Shown in pieces: positions 53,121 to 63,950 of a stretch of 64,000 bases of DNA (positions are counted from its first letter, which is position 1; each line of letters opens with the position of its first letter). The stretch is from Linum tenue. Its lineage: Eukaryota > Streptophyta > Magnoliopsida > Malpighiales > Linaceae. The position numbers and the translations under genes are program-made. Below the pieces are notes generated by a model. It was not told the origin of the DNA. It did no database searches and worked only from the letters and a program-made list of their open reading frames with translations. The stretch is taken from assembly GCA_946122785.1 (NCBI GenBank), contig CAMGYJ010000006.1, positions 47,016,066 to 47,080,065 on the forward strand, in the 5' to 3' direction.

Positions 53121-55222
53121 ACAAATCACCTTCTCTGTTTCTGAAAATATGAAACACCCCCAGCTCCATGATGATTTAGACTACTGTGATGTTGTTGCTG
53201 ATTTTGACACCGCACTCGCCATCACGAGTGCGTGTACTGATGATTTCCTTGAGCGTTGTCTTTTACTAGGGGAACAGGCATCACAGGATGTGCAGCTGGA
53301 GGAGCAGCTTGCGGAGCTAGACGAGGCTACGATCGAGGGGAGAGAAATACCATTCAAGTCGATCCCTATTTCGCCCCGAATCGCTACATCATTGGAGGAG
53401 CCGCCAGAGTTGAGCTTAAACCCCTCCCTTCTCACCTGGAGTATGCATTTCTCTGGGAGGGGAATAAGCTCCCAGTCATTATCAACTCGAATCTGACACC
53501 CGAGCAGAAGAGTAGCCTGGTGGCTCTGCTGCAGAAGTATGCCCGGGCCATGGCGTGGAAAATCACCGATATCATAGGCATTAGCCCATCCTTCTGCTCC
53601 CACAGAATTCTGATGGAGGATGAGGTTAAGCCTGTCAGGCAGCCCCAGCGGAGATTGTCTCCTAACTTGGAGGCAGTGGTCCGGGCAGAGATTGTGAAGC
53701 TTATGGATGCAGGGATCATCTTTGCTATATCTGATAGCAAGTGGGTCAGTCCCACTCAGGTGGTCCCGAAGAAAGGCGGGATGACTGTGGTCCCGAATGA
53801 GAAGAAGGAGTTGATCCCGATGCGGACCGTGACCGGCTGGAGAGTCTGCATCGATTACCGGCGCCTGAACGACGCCACCAGGAAAGATCATTTTCCCCTA
53901 CCTTTCATTGATCAGATGGTGGAGAGGTTGGCTGGCCATGAGTTTTATTGCTTCCTGGATGGCATGTCTGGTTACTTCCAGATTCCTACTGCATCGGAGG
54001 ATCAGGCGAAGACCACATTCACTTGCCCCTTCGGTACCTTTGCTTACCGGAGGATTCCATTTGGGCTGTTAATGCACCGGCGACCTTCCAGAGATGCATG
54101 TTGGCGATCTTTGACCGACTGGTTGGAGAGATCATGGAAGTCTTCATGGATGATTTCTCGGTATATAGAGACTCCTTCACTCACTGTCTCCATAACCTGG
54201 AACTCGGTCTGAAGAGGTGCGAGGAGACTAATCTGGCACTCAGCTGGGAGAAGTGCGACCGCTGCCAAAGGTCAGGTAACATTTCTTTCCGGGATGAGAT
54301 GCCCCAACATATCTCTGTTATTTGTGAAATTTTTTATGTTTGGGGTATCGATTTCGTGGGCCCATTCCCTCCATCTTTTGGCAATCTGTACATATTGGTT
54401 GCAGTGGACTACGTCTCGAGGTGGGCGGAAGCTCAAGCCATGCCCACCAATGATGCAAGACGGGTCTGCTTATTTCCGAAGCAGCTGTTCTCCCGGTTCG
54501 GGACACCTCGCGCCATTATTAGTGGTAGAGGAACCCATTTTCATGGGCAATTCACTAAACTCCTCTCTCGTTATGGCGTTAAACATCAGGTGTCAGTGGC
54601 CTACCATCCCCAGTCAAATGGGTAGCCCGAGATGACGAACCGGGAGCTAAAAAGAATAATTGAAAAGACGGTGGATCAGTCCCTCAAGGATTGGTCCACC
54701 AAGCTCGATGATGCTTTTTGGGCGTATAGGACTGCCTACAAAAATCCGATTGGCACTTCTCCCTATAGGCTTGTCTATGGGAAGGCGTGCCATTTTCTGG
54801 TAGAGCTAGAGCGCAAGGCCTTCTGGGTCATTAAGATGCTAAACCTGGATTTGAGTGTTGCAGGTACAGAACGTAAGTTGCAGCTGCTGGAGTTGGAGGA
54901 ATGGCGTTACCACGCCTACGAGAACACCCTGCTCTACAAAGAGCGCACCAAGCGTCTCCACGACGCGCGGTTAAGGAGCCCGAAGGAGTTTCAGGTAGGT
55001 GATCGTGTTCTGCTCTTCAATGCACACCTGAAACTCTTTCCGGGCAAGCTCCGTTCGAGGTGGTCGGGACCCTTCACGGTCACCCAAGTTTTCTCGCACG
55101 GTGCGGTGGAGATCAGCAATGCTAAAACCGAACCATTCAAGGTGAATGGCCACCTCCTAAAGCTGTATTTGGGAGGTGCTGTCGAGCACGCAGAGCTGCT
55201 GATCAAGCTCGAGGACCCTTAG
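53121..55222 (+). pseudogene. G4 reverse transcriptase joined to integrase, RNase H missing
   Basis: 53340-54070 has 'ELKPLPSHLEYAFL', 'HRILMEDEVKPVRQPQRRLS' and 'WRVCIDYRRLNDATRKDHFP'. After a frameshift near 54065, 'FMDDFSVY' gives the catalytic residues. Then '[20 protein letters not shown]' (about 54234-54293) passes from reverse transcriptase directly into the end of the integrase zinc domain, so the connection, RNase H and the first part of the zinc domain are lost in frame. The integrase core follows ('[19 protein letters not shown]', 'YHPQSNG'), with TAG at 54623-54625, then 54632-55222 to a stop. Confidence 0.9.
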
Positions 55223-56577
55223 TTCCTCTACTGGCGTCCAGCTAAAAGACGGTAAAGAAGCGCTTGTGGGGAGGCAACCGCACCGAGGTTTGCATTTTCT
55301 TACCTTTTTCATTTTGATTTTTGTATTTTTTTGAGTCTTGAGGTGTTGTTCCAGAGTCGAATGTCGTTTTTGAGTGAAAACAGGTTGAATTTGGGGCTCC
55401 AGCAGTTCACACGGCCATGCCTGAAACTCACACGGCCGTGTGGTTTTGAGTCCATGGCCGTGTGAAGGCTCGGCAAATTCCACACGGCCAAATGTGCAAT
55501 TCGCACGGCCGTGTGGCTTGCCTCGGCCTGGCCGTGTGGCCGACACGGGCATCTCTTATGCTCACACGGCCGTGTGGTTTTGACCCCTTGGCCGTGTGAG
55601 CTCTCGACATTTTCCACACGGCCAGATGTGCATGTCACACGGCCGTGTGGATTTCCTCGGCCTGGCCGTGTTGGCCGACACGGGCACACCCTGCACCTCA
55701 CACGGCCGTGTGAGTCTGCCCGTGTGGCCGAGCCATGGCCTATAAATTCGGCCGACACGGCCGAGTGGTCAGAAAATCCACCTTCACTCGCCGGAAACCT
55801 CCCCCTCGCCGGAAAACCGCGACTTTTCACCCTCCTTGGCTATTTCGGCCATTTTTGGTCGGGTTTTCACAAATCCAACACCACACCCACCCTTCCCTCA
55901 CCATTACCGGCCTATCCCTTGTTTTTTAGGTGATTTGGATTGATTTTGAGTCTCCATAGGCGATTACCGGCGAGACTCCGGCGAGGCTCCGACGAGCACT
56001 TCCGGGCACTTTTTCGGCTCTTCGTCGCTTCCATCGCCTTCCCCTCATCATCCCCTACACCTCTACTTGAGTCTCCAGGTTTGATTTTGCCCTTAACTAT
56101 GTTAATTATGGAGAATTGGGTGTTAGGGTGCATGTTTAGAAAACCTCGTTGAATCTTGTGAATTTTGTGCAATTGATTGAGGGGAATGCTTGGATTATGT
56201 CTGAATTGTGTTGGGCAATGTCCCCCTTGATTGTTTGAGCCCTTGTGTGCAAGAATTTTATCAATTTCATGCTTAACTTAATAGTGCACACAAGGTGTTC
56301 GATGAAATGCCTGTTTTTCATGACATGTTGTGGGCCCCGGTTGGGGCCCTTAATGATGTGCTTTGATGGTGTATTTGCTATGAATGTGAACCTTAAGTTG
56401 CCTACTTTATCGTGAATGTGCATCCCCACTCAGTTTATGCTTGATTTATCGAGTTTTTGACCCCCGAACTATGGATGAAACCATGGTTAGGCTGTTTTCT
56501 GTTCCTAAGTGTGGGGGTGTGATTAACCTTTTCTTTGGCTCTTTTGGTTCCACTTTGGGTTGTTCTTTTGCAGGACA
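55223..56577 (+). other. G4 spacer with palindromes, before the Athila ORF
   Basis: After the pol stop comes AAGAAGCGCTTGTGGGGAGG, also found in G1 after its ORF. Region 55400-55740 is packed with CACACGGCCGTGTG (exact at 55429, 55563, 55636 and 55699) and partial copies. The rest is T-rich. TAAGTGTGGGGG occurs at 56506-56517. TTCTTTTGCAG ending at 56573 could be a splice acceptor for a subgenomic message. Minus-strand open frames here (His/Gly/Arg repeats) are by-products of the palindromes. Confidence 0.75.
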
Positions 56578-57836
56578 ATGTCGAAACCCGACCTCAAGCA
56601 CCCGTTCATCCGGGATCTGAAGAGGGGCCCCTACCGGGATCGTTTCAAGGAGGTCCTGGCATGCTCGTTTGGGCACCACCATTGCTGGTCCAAGCGGGAG
56701 TTTGAGAAGCTGCACTGTTACGAGCACTTCGCCGCCATCGTCACCAACAGGCCTTGGCGCCGTCTGCTCTCCATCCGGGAGAAGGTTTACTACGATCCCG
56801 TGCTGGAGTTCTACACGACCTTCAAGCACGCATCCACAGAGGATTGGAAAGACGGTGCTGCCGTCAAATTCAGGCTCCGCGGTGCACCCCGGTCTATGAG
56901 GTACCACGAGCTGGCCACTGCTCTCGGCCTGGGCCTGGCCGATGGTGAGGACTACATCACCGAGGTCAGCGATTCGGTGGACGTGAACTTCAAGATGCTG
57001 TACACCCGTCTTGCTCGGCCAGGCCAACGTCCCTTCTCGGCCGGGAAGACGAAGGCCAGCACCCTACACCTCAACAACCGCATTCTCCACCACCTGCTGG
57101 CAAAGTCTTACACCCCAGCCTCCGACGTGCCAGCGCCAATACCAAGAGAGCCATGTACTTCATCCAGTCCATCCGCCAGTATGACCATCCTCTCCACTTG
57201 GGTTCTGTGGTGGCCAGAACCTTCGAGAAGAGTGCTGCGAAATTGAAGAGCCTCCACTGCACCCCCCTCATCACCCGCCTGGCCACCTACTTCGGGCTTT
57301 CACTGCAGGGGTGCACAGAGCAGGGGACCACCAGCGTCTTTGGCAGAGAGACGATTCGTCGCCAGCACCTGCTGCGAGAGAACCGCGGCATCTTGTGGAT
57401 CGAGGGGTTTCCGGAACCTCAGATCCCAGAGGAGGACCAGCTAGAGGCCCAGCCAGCGGACGAGGAGGATGAGGCTACTGATCATGTAGAGCCCGAGGAG
57501 GTGGATGATGCTACTACCCCCCGCCCCACCACCTTCGAGAACGGGGGTGGCAGCTCCGCCTTCCCCGGGCAGGACTACTTCACCCACCAGTTCAAGCAGC
57601 TGCGTCTCCAGAACCAGCAGATCCTTGACCAGCAGCTCCAGTTCCAGCAGCAGTATGCGGCTAACCAGGCCGAGTACCAGCACCGGATGGCTGCTTATGA
57701 TGAGTGCCTGGACATGATGGCGACCCAGCAGGGGGTGACACTTGCTCATATCGAGCGAGAGAAGGCTCGATTTAGGCGCATGCAGGAGGTCCAGCAGCAC
57801 CTGCTCCAGCTGCTACCGGGCGAGCAGCTAGTCTAG
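56578..57836 (+). pseudogene. Athila-family ORF of G4 (envelope position)
   Basis: ATG at 56578 starts 'MSKPDLKHPFIRDLKRGPY'. 'EKVYYDPVLEFYTTFKHAST' and 'FRLRGAPRSMRYHELATALG' match the ATHILA ORF-1 protein family found in these elements. A frameshift near 57145 leads to the second half (57153-57836): 'AMYFIQSIRQYDHPLHLGSV', 'TPLITRLATYFGLSLQGC', an acidic stretch, and a Gln-rich coiled-coil-like segment ('QLRLQNQQILDQQLQFQQQY'). Function is unproven. Its place after pol is that of an envelope gene, but I see no signal peptide or membrane segment. A stop follows at 57834-57836. Confidence 0.82.
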
Positions 57837-58243
57837 AGGAATCCCTGGGAGGACTCTCCACTTCCACCTCCCCCAGCTGATGGTGATGATGGTGATGACG
57901 CTTTCATGGACGACATCGACCTGGATAACCTTGGCGACGAGTAGGCTGTACTCGTTGCCCCTCTGAGTGTGTTTTCGTTTTAGACTTTGGTGTGTTTGCT
58001 CCATGTGTGCGGAGCTTGAACTTAGTTTGTCGTTTGTTTTTGTTTTCTTTTTCTTTTGTGGATTGTTTATTTTGTGGCCGTCTGGGCTACTGATCCCTAA
58101 CGCACAGTGTGCTATGTGTTCTTGATTTGGATTCGTGTAGAACTTTCCATCTTCCCATTTGTTTCTCGCTGACTGGTCCACTTCCAGTCCCCCAGCAGTA
58201 TTTCCATCCGGTAACATCGTTCCCCTTATCTCTCCCTCTACTC

Positions 58244-58357
58244 CATTGAGGGCAATGTCGTGCTTAAGTGTGGGGGGGTGCTTTGTATCGGTTGGAATAT
58301 ATATGTGTGCTTGGAGCCTAGTCCGCTGTCCGAATCTTACGATTTGAGGGCTCCAAG
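58244..58357 (+). promoter_or_regulatory. Two-hairpin and polypurine module of G4
   Basis: CATTG-AGGG-CAATG (58244-58257) is followed by TTAAGTGTGGGGGGG (58264-58278), then a hairpin at 58310-58357. Its outer stem is CTTGGAGCC/GGCTCCAAG and its inner stem CGAATC/GATTTG around TTAC. The G1 copy has the inner stem CAAATT/AATTTG. Confidence 0.7.
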
Positions 58358-59740
58358 TACTGCTGTTTGATCATATTGGCACTGTGTTGTGATTGGTGAA
58401 TTGAATGGTTTTCGGATTGATGCATGACAACTGGATTGTGACTAGGACAACCTATAATGATGACTGAGACGTGCAGTAGAATTGTGTAGGGGTTCAGTTT
58501 TTCAACTGTTTGCTTACCAACTGTGACTTGGATTGATCACTTGTTCTTGACAGTCGTTTATGCACCTAGTTCAGGGAATCAGAATGTGAGATAGAGCATA
58601 TAGGTAGCCATGTGAGATTTGAGCCTGCTCGTTTCTTTCTTGTGCGATAGATCCCTCTTCCATGATGTGTAGCATTCACGTTGTCACTAGCTAAGATGAT
58701 GGGGGCATAGGATTAGCCCACGACCAAATTGACTGTCCTGATGTGTCATATCCCCTAGTCAGCCCCTTTGAGCCGTGTGTTATCCTTTCTTTCGGTCTAC
58801 AATGAAAAATCACCCTTTTGCATCTTTTAGAAGGTTCCACAGAGTGGTTTTTACATGTTCTCTGCTGTTTCTGCTAAATTTAATGTGAGGTTGGAGGTAG
58901 TGCTTAAAAGTTGGGCATGTGTTTGAAATATGTGCAGAAGTGGTGGTTCTCTTAAGAAATGAAAGAAAAACAAAGAAAAAAAATGAAAGCAAAAGAGAGC
59001 CGCTACCAAAAAATATGAATAGTGCCCATTAAATAGTGTTTCTTAGCAGTCTTGGAAAAGCTGACATTTATATAACCTCTTTCGCTCTTGTGCTCTTGAG
59101 AATTTGAGTAATGCAGAATGGCAGAAAGGAAATACTGGTTTGTTTGACTGTGATTGTGTGGGTTTGGAAATGTGGAACCTTGTGCTATGAATACTTCCAC
59201 CACCTAAAAGGCCTTTTCCCCATGTCCAAGATCTTAGCCAGTCATTTGTTAGTGGTAACACCCCATATGTGAACTCTAGCAATTAGAGGTTGCCATCATG
59301 GTGAAGAGATGTTGGGGATTGAGAGAATAAGCATGCGCATTTTTCGCATCAAATTGTCCTGACCCCACTGGTCGAGAGTGAGTGATTCATTTTTCATATT
59401 CTATATACTCTTGTACCCCGGTGAGGACCTAGATTGCTCGGTCTCTATTCTGATGTCTTGAGTTGGATGCATGAGGTGACTGTTTTGAGTAAGTGGTTGA
59501 GTCAAGTCTAGGTTGGTTGGTGAACAGAAGGGAGACTCTTCCTTTACTCGATTTTGCTGCACTCGAATGTCCTTTGTGGTGGTTGTCCAGGTTGCTATTG
59601 AAGTTGCTCATGTGTTGATGTTTTAAAACCAGTACGATTCACGTGCTCTGTGCCTTTATGACTTGTCCCCCATGTTGGTATGATTGAAAATGTGAGCTTA
59701 CCTTGTGTCTGACTTGGTTTGCTTGGGGACAAGCAAACGG

Positions 59741-59754
59741 TTAAGTGTGGGGGA
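59741..59754 (+). promoter_or_regulatory. Polypurine tract of G4
   Basis: TTAAGTGTGGGGGA lies just before the 3' LTR at 59758. The same core recurs twice upstream in the element (56506 and 58264). Confidence 0.88.
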
Positions 59755-59757
59755 GTT

Positions 59758-61092
59758 TGATAGACCGTTAATTACACATGTTTTTGCTCCTATTCTTACA
59801 CCGTTTGAGATGTGGATTCTCGTGTTTTAGGCCGATTTCACGCTAGGTTGTTCTTGTTGGTGATATTTCAGGTCCTAGTACGTGAATGAAGGCTTGGGAG
59901 CGAGTTTGGGGGCGATTGGACGAAGATCGGACGCGTGGCGAGGTGCTGAGGAAGCCACACGGGCATTCCTGGAACCCACACGGCCGTGCAAGTCATGCTT
60001 GTGGCCGTGTGGTTTGTGCCGAGAGAAAACACGGGCATGGTGAAAATTCCACACGGCCGTGTGACCCTGGCCGTGTGGGAAGCTTGAAGTTCGATTAATT
60101 GAGAAGCAGCGTTTTGGAAGCCACACGGGCAACTGGGTGAGCCACACGGCCGTGTGGCCTGCCCGTATGAGTCGGGAAATCTTGGTTTTTACCCAATTCC
60201 GAGCCACAAGTGAGAGAAAACAGAGCCCTAGAGAGAGAAAGTGCGAAGAACTCATCCTAAGAGTGGTTTTGGAGCTGGGTTTCATCAAATCAAGCTTGGA
60301 GATCATCATAGGAGTGATAATCATCATCCCAAAGTAGATTCTTCCCATTGTTATGAGTATGACTACTTTGTATCCTGTTTTCCCCCTCTCTCTCTATGGA
60401 GTAGAACTTTCTCTCACTTGGGTATGAAGAACCCTAGTTCCATGTGTTAGGGATTTTGATTGTAATGACTTGGGATTGTTATACTGCTTGATTATAATCG
60501 AATGATGCATGATTCATTGAATTGATTGAAGTCTGATCAGCTTTTCTTGATTTCTGCTGCAACCTGAGATAGATAGAATCTGATTAGGTTGTTAGAGCTA
60601 CATCATTCGGTAGTAGTGGATTGGCTATACGAGAGTTAGTCAATCTACTGCTTTGTACTGGAATCCAATTCCAGTAGTGGAGTTCTGTGTTCATAGCCTC
60701 AGCTTTCTATCCCGGTGAAGACTAGTCGTCTGCCGGGTAGTTGGACTGAGAGGGCTTGGTCAGCTTAAGAGATTCCAAGCTACTGTCGGATCTTCCGCAG
60801 TTTAATCTACTGTAAATCAACCCAGGGTAATTACAATTGAAACCTAACTAAGGAGCTAGGGGGACTCATTCCCGAGTGACTCTTCCGTGACTTCAGAAAA
60901 CCGAACCAATTCCTGCTTTTTACTGCTTTTACTTTAAACAACAATCACTCGACTTAGTTGGCTAGATAACAGATAATCACGGAGTAGGAAATAGATCTAG
61001 ACCCCGGGTTGAGAATAGAACTTGCTACTTCACTGCATTCTCGGACTGCGATTACACTTGGTCGCAGTTTGGTGTTGTGTTTTAGCGTGTCA
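59758..61092 (+). repeat. 3' LTR of G4
   Basis: 1335 bases, matching the 5' LTR with scattered differences and a roughly 20-base deletion near 60217. The palindrome CACACGGCCGTGTG lies at 60050-60063 and 60143-60156. Confidence 0.94.
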
Positions 61093-61097
61093 GAGGC

Positions 61098-62617
61098 CAT
61101 ATCTGTTGTGCCAAAAGTTGCACATTTATACAGATCATCAGAGTCTGAAGCATCTCCTGGAGCAGCGAGTGTCGACACCAGATCAGCACAAGTGGATCTC
61201 AAAAATACTGGGATACGACTACAAGATCCACTACCGACCGGGACCCACCAATGTGGTGGTGGATGGCTGTCCAAATGGCCGGGCAGAGAGGTTCTCGCGG
61301 CGTTGTCAGGCCTAGTCCCTGAGTTCTGGGACGAGCTCCGCGTAGCCATGAAGACAAGTCCATATTTGCAGGGCTGTCGGGATATTGCAATGAGTGACAA
61401 TCCAGGCCGCTACCATTTTAGGCAGGGGTTGGTGATATTCAAAGGTCGGGTGGTCCTTCCCCCTAGGTCTAATCTAGTCACGACTGTGTTAATCCGAGCC
61501 CATTTTTACTGGCCACGCATGGCAGAGGATGTGAAGCACTACGTGGCATCCTGTGACACTTGTCAGAGGGTGAAGCTATCCCATCTACGAGCGGCAGGAT
61601 AGCTGTAGCCCTTATCGATGCCGGAGCAGGTATAGGAGGACATCATTATGGATTTTATAGTGGGTCTTCCTCCGTCGGGCGGGAAGTCGGTGTTGTTTGT
61701 GGTGGTAGATCGACTGACAAAGCATGGTCATTTCATGCCCTTGGCACACCTGTATACAGCGAAGACCGTGGCTGAGCAGTTCGTGATGGTTCCCTCGGTC
61801 CATCGTGAGTGACCGGGATCCGGTCTTCCTGAGCCACTTCTTGCAAAGACGGCTTTGTGCATGAGTTCGGCATATCACCCCTAGACAGAAGGTCAGACTG
61901 AGATTTTCAACTAATATATGGAGCAATACCTCCGGTGTTTTGCACATCAGCAGCCTAACACCACCTATCATCGGGACATTCAAATGTTGCCGTTTGAGGC
62001 CTTGTACGGTCGGTCTCCGCCGTCCCTGCTGCGGTATAGGAGCGGTGCTAGCTCGGTCGATGCTGTAGACAGGTGGTTGGGGGCGCGAGACGAGGCGTTG
62101 GAACAGCTCCGCAATACGTCGGCGGCATCCAACAACCAGATGAAGCAGATGGAGGATACAGGCAGGAGAGAAGAGGAGTTCGAGGTGGGTGACTGGTACT
62201 TTTGAGGTTGTACCATTATCGGCAAGCTTAGGTCTTTCAACGCGCGTATAAGAAGTTGGCCGGACGGTACTTTGAATCTTATGAGATTCTGCAAAAGGTA
62301 AACTTGGTGACATATCGTCTGCAGCTATCGGTGGAGTCACGCATTCATCCGACCTTTCATGCTTTCGTGCTGAAACGTTACCGGGGAGCAGCTGACAGAG
62401 TGGAGACAACTGCACCCCCTGTCAATGATAATGAAGATCTCGAGTTAGAGCCCTTGAAGGTGCTTAAGACGAGGTGAACGAAGAAGAAGGGGCGTCTGAT
62501 GGAAGAGAGCTTGGTGTTATGGAAGCATTTGGAGTCAGATGATGCTACGTGGGAGGAGATGAGGGTGTTGCAACAGAAGTTTCCGACCTTCGACCTTGAG
62601 GGCAAGGTCGATTCTGA
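61098..62617 (+). pseudogene. G3 RNase H end, integrase and chromodomain
   Basis: RNase H resumes with 'KLHIYTDHQSLKHLLEQRVS' and 'ISKILGYDYKIHYRPGPTN'. After frame changes, the integrase zinc domain ('HFYWPRMAEDVKHYVASCDT', 'CQR') is at about 61500-61570. The core has '[20 protein letters not shown]' (first Asp) and 'SAYHP', with stops near 61602, 61810 and 61884. 62256-62477 gives the C-terminal domain ('HPTFHAFVLKRYRG'). After a stop at 62475-62477, 'VLWKHLESDDATWEEM' is the chromodomain-like end that directs chromoviruses to modified chromatin. Confidence 0.88.
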
Positions 62618-62629
62618 AGAGGGGGAGGA

Positions 62630-62888
62630 TGTTAGAAACCGAAGGGTTCGGTTGGTTGGGTGAGGGGAGTGGCAATCTTGTTATCTTAATGATTCCAGCT
62701 TAGTATTTAAGGTGAGAGAACATTTTTTTTCAGTTTAGTCAAAAAGCAATTATTCAATCTCAAATCCCTAATTTCCCAACTCTCTCTCTCTCTCTCTCTC
62801 TCTCTCATTCTTCCCCAATCCCTTCTAAATCCCTAATCTATTCTCTTCTGAATCCCTAATTCCCTTGTGGAACTTCCTGTTTCTAACA
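62630..62888 (+). repeat. 3' LTR of G3
   Basis: It starts TGTTAGAAACC after the polypurine tract and ends TTTCTAACA. It has an expanded (CT)n run at about 62780-62807, compared with a short run in the 5' LTR. Confidence 0.93.
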
Positions 62889-62893
62889 TGGTC

Positions 62894-63455
62894 AATGGTA
62901 TTCGCAAGGAGGAGTGTTGCAATTCATCAGCTAGTGGTGCCATATCAACCTATCTGTGTCTTGGAGCACAAGAAATGAAGAGTGTTGCTGAAGAAACAGA
63001 GAAGACAGAGGAAGCTTCCTGGAAAGAGATGAAGATTGACCAGCTAGAAGAAGTTTTGGATTGCCTCCAGCTCTAGATTGAAGCTAAGGAAGTTGAGGGA
63101 CCACTATGAAGGGCATGTTTGCCAATGCTTCTTCTTGTTTTGTCTTGGGGAACACTAAAAGTGACCCTTGTACTTGCTTCAGCTTTTATGTCTTTTGTCT
63201 TCTTGTTTTTGGAGTTAGCAGACAACCTAGGGTTTGAGTTTGAGCCTTTAAAAGGTTGTTGTCCCTTCAGGTTGATGTAATGTGTGAGAACATATCAAAA
63301 TCGAAATGCGAAAGTGGATCTGAAGCACAAGAGCTGAGCCACTATTTTTGGGTTCCAAAACTGTTCTTCTACTATTTTTTTCTTTCTTTCTAGTTTTACA
63401 CTATTTCATTGCATTTCTGCAGATTTGTGTAGCTGGAAATTACAAATATCCTACA
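62894..63455 (+). repeat. 3' end and 3' LTR of Copia-3
   Basis: Internal sequence of Copia-3 resumes at 62894 after the TGGTC duplication and includes AAGGAGGAG (polypurine tract). The LTR is 62915-63455 and lacks the hAT insertion present in the 5' copy. Confidence 0.9.
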
Positions 63456-63460
63456 GGAAG

Positions 63461-63950
63461 GAATAAATTATATGTATCATTGTCAAAAGTGCTGTTAAAA
63501 CCGAGTCGAGCCAACCGGTCGGACCGGTAAAACTGCCACCCGGCAGTCAGTCCGGTCCAGAACACTTTAAAAGCCGGAGCGGTCAGAAAGAGCGGTTGGT
63601 TAGCGGTCCGAACGGTTAACCGCTCGAACCATTTGAACCGACCAGCCGATTCAAATCTGATCCCAACACAACCACCTCTCGCTGCTGCGTTCTGAAGGTA
63701 AAGAAGAAGAAAATTTTCCCCAAATCGGAGAACCAAAAATTCCAGGTAGACCAATCTGTGCACTTGTTAGTCATTTGCTTCGATCCTCGATTCGGTTGAT
63801 CTGCTTCATCTTCAGAGAACAGGGAAGGATCTTCCCGTTGCATAATCATCATCGTCGTCCGCTACCCTGCTTTGTTATCACCGCCTCCTGTCATCGACAA
63901 TCCCGGATCTCTCCACAACCAGCAATAGTCGATCGAAGAGAGAGAGAGAG
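63461..63950 (+). other. Host sequence upstream of a putative gene
   Basis: 63490-63640 is rich in ACCGGT and GACCGG words, including ACCGGTCGGACCGGT, and may be a MITE remnant. After 63650 the sequence becomes CT- and GA-rich, ending in (GA)n at 63936-63950 next to an ATG, as in plant 5' untranslated regions. Confidence 0.45.

Larger units (their letters stand above)
57837..59757 (+). other. G4 3' non-coding region
   Basis: A short acidic frame continues to about 57944 ('DGDDGDDAFMDDIDLDNLGD'), possibly the true end of the preceding ORF beyond a TAG. From there to the polypurine tract I see no gene. It holds the two-hairpin module (58244-58357) and, at 59741-59754, the polypurine tract. Confidence 0.7.
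49291..61092 (+). mobile_element. G4: Athila-type Gypsy retrotransposon
   Basis: GAGGC at 49286-49290 and 61093-61097 is an exact target duplication. The LTRs (49291-50646, 59758-61092) begin TGATAGACCG and end GCGTGTCA. TTGGCGCCGTTGCCGGGGAC follows the 5' LTR, the primer site typical of the Athila/Tat branch. Order: gag, protease, a reverse transcriptase fused to integrase, a palindrome-rich spacer, an Athila-family ORF, a structured 3' module, polypurine tract and LTR. Several frames are broken. Confidence 0.94.
46984..62888 (+). mobile_element. G3: chromovirus-type Gypsy retrotransposon
   Basis: TGGTC at 46979-46983 and 62889-62893 is an exact target duplication. The short LTRs (46984-47228 and 62630-62888) share GGTGAGGGGAGTGGCAATCT. 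A methionine-tRNA primer site and a polypurine tract (AGAGGGGGAGGA, 62618-62629) are present. Pol order is protease, reverse transcriptase, RNase H, integrase, then a chromodomain-like C-terminus, which marks a chromovirus. RNase H is interrupted by G4. Confidence 0.92.
29999..63455 (+). mobile_element. Copia-3 retrotransposon, outermost element of the right half
   Basis: The LTRs start TGTTGCAATTCATCAGC (29999 and 62915) and end TACA (31589 and 63455). Flanks AGAAG (29994-29998) and GGAAG (63456-63460) are a 5-bp duplication with one mismatch. The 5' LTR holds a hAT remnant, the start of gag is cut by Copia-4 (31777-43049), and the 3' end is cut by G3 (46984-62888). Without these the element is about 6 kb, with gag at 43055-44030 and pol to 46983. 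Confidence 0.88.

Noticed and set aside
55157..55933. His/Gly/Arg-rich proteins on both strands
   Set aside because: They come from the CACACGGCCGTGTG palindromes in the G4 spacer.
56578..57836. A true envelope glycoprotein
   Set aside because: The position fits, but no signal peptide, membrane segment or cleavage site is visible. It matches the Athila ORF family, whose function is unknown.
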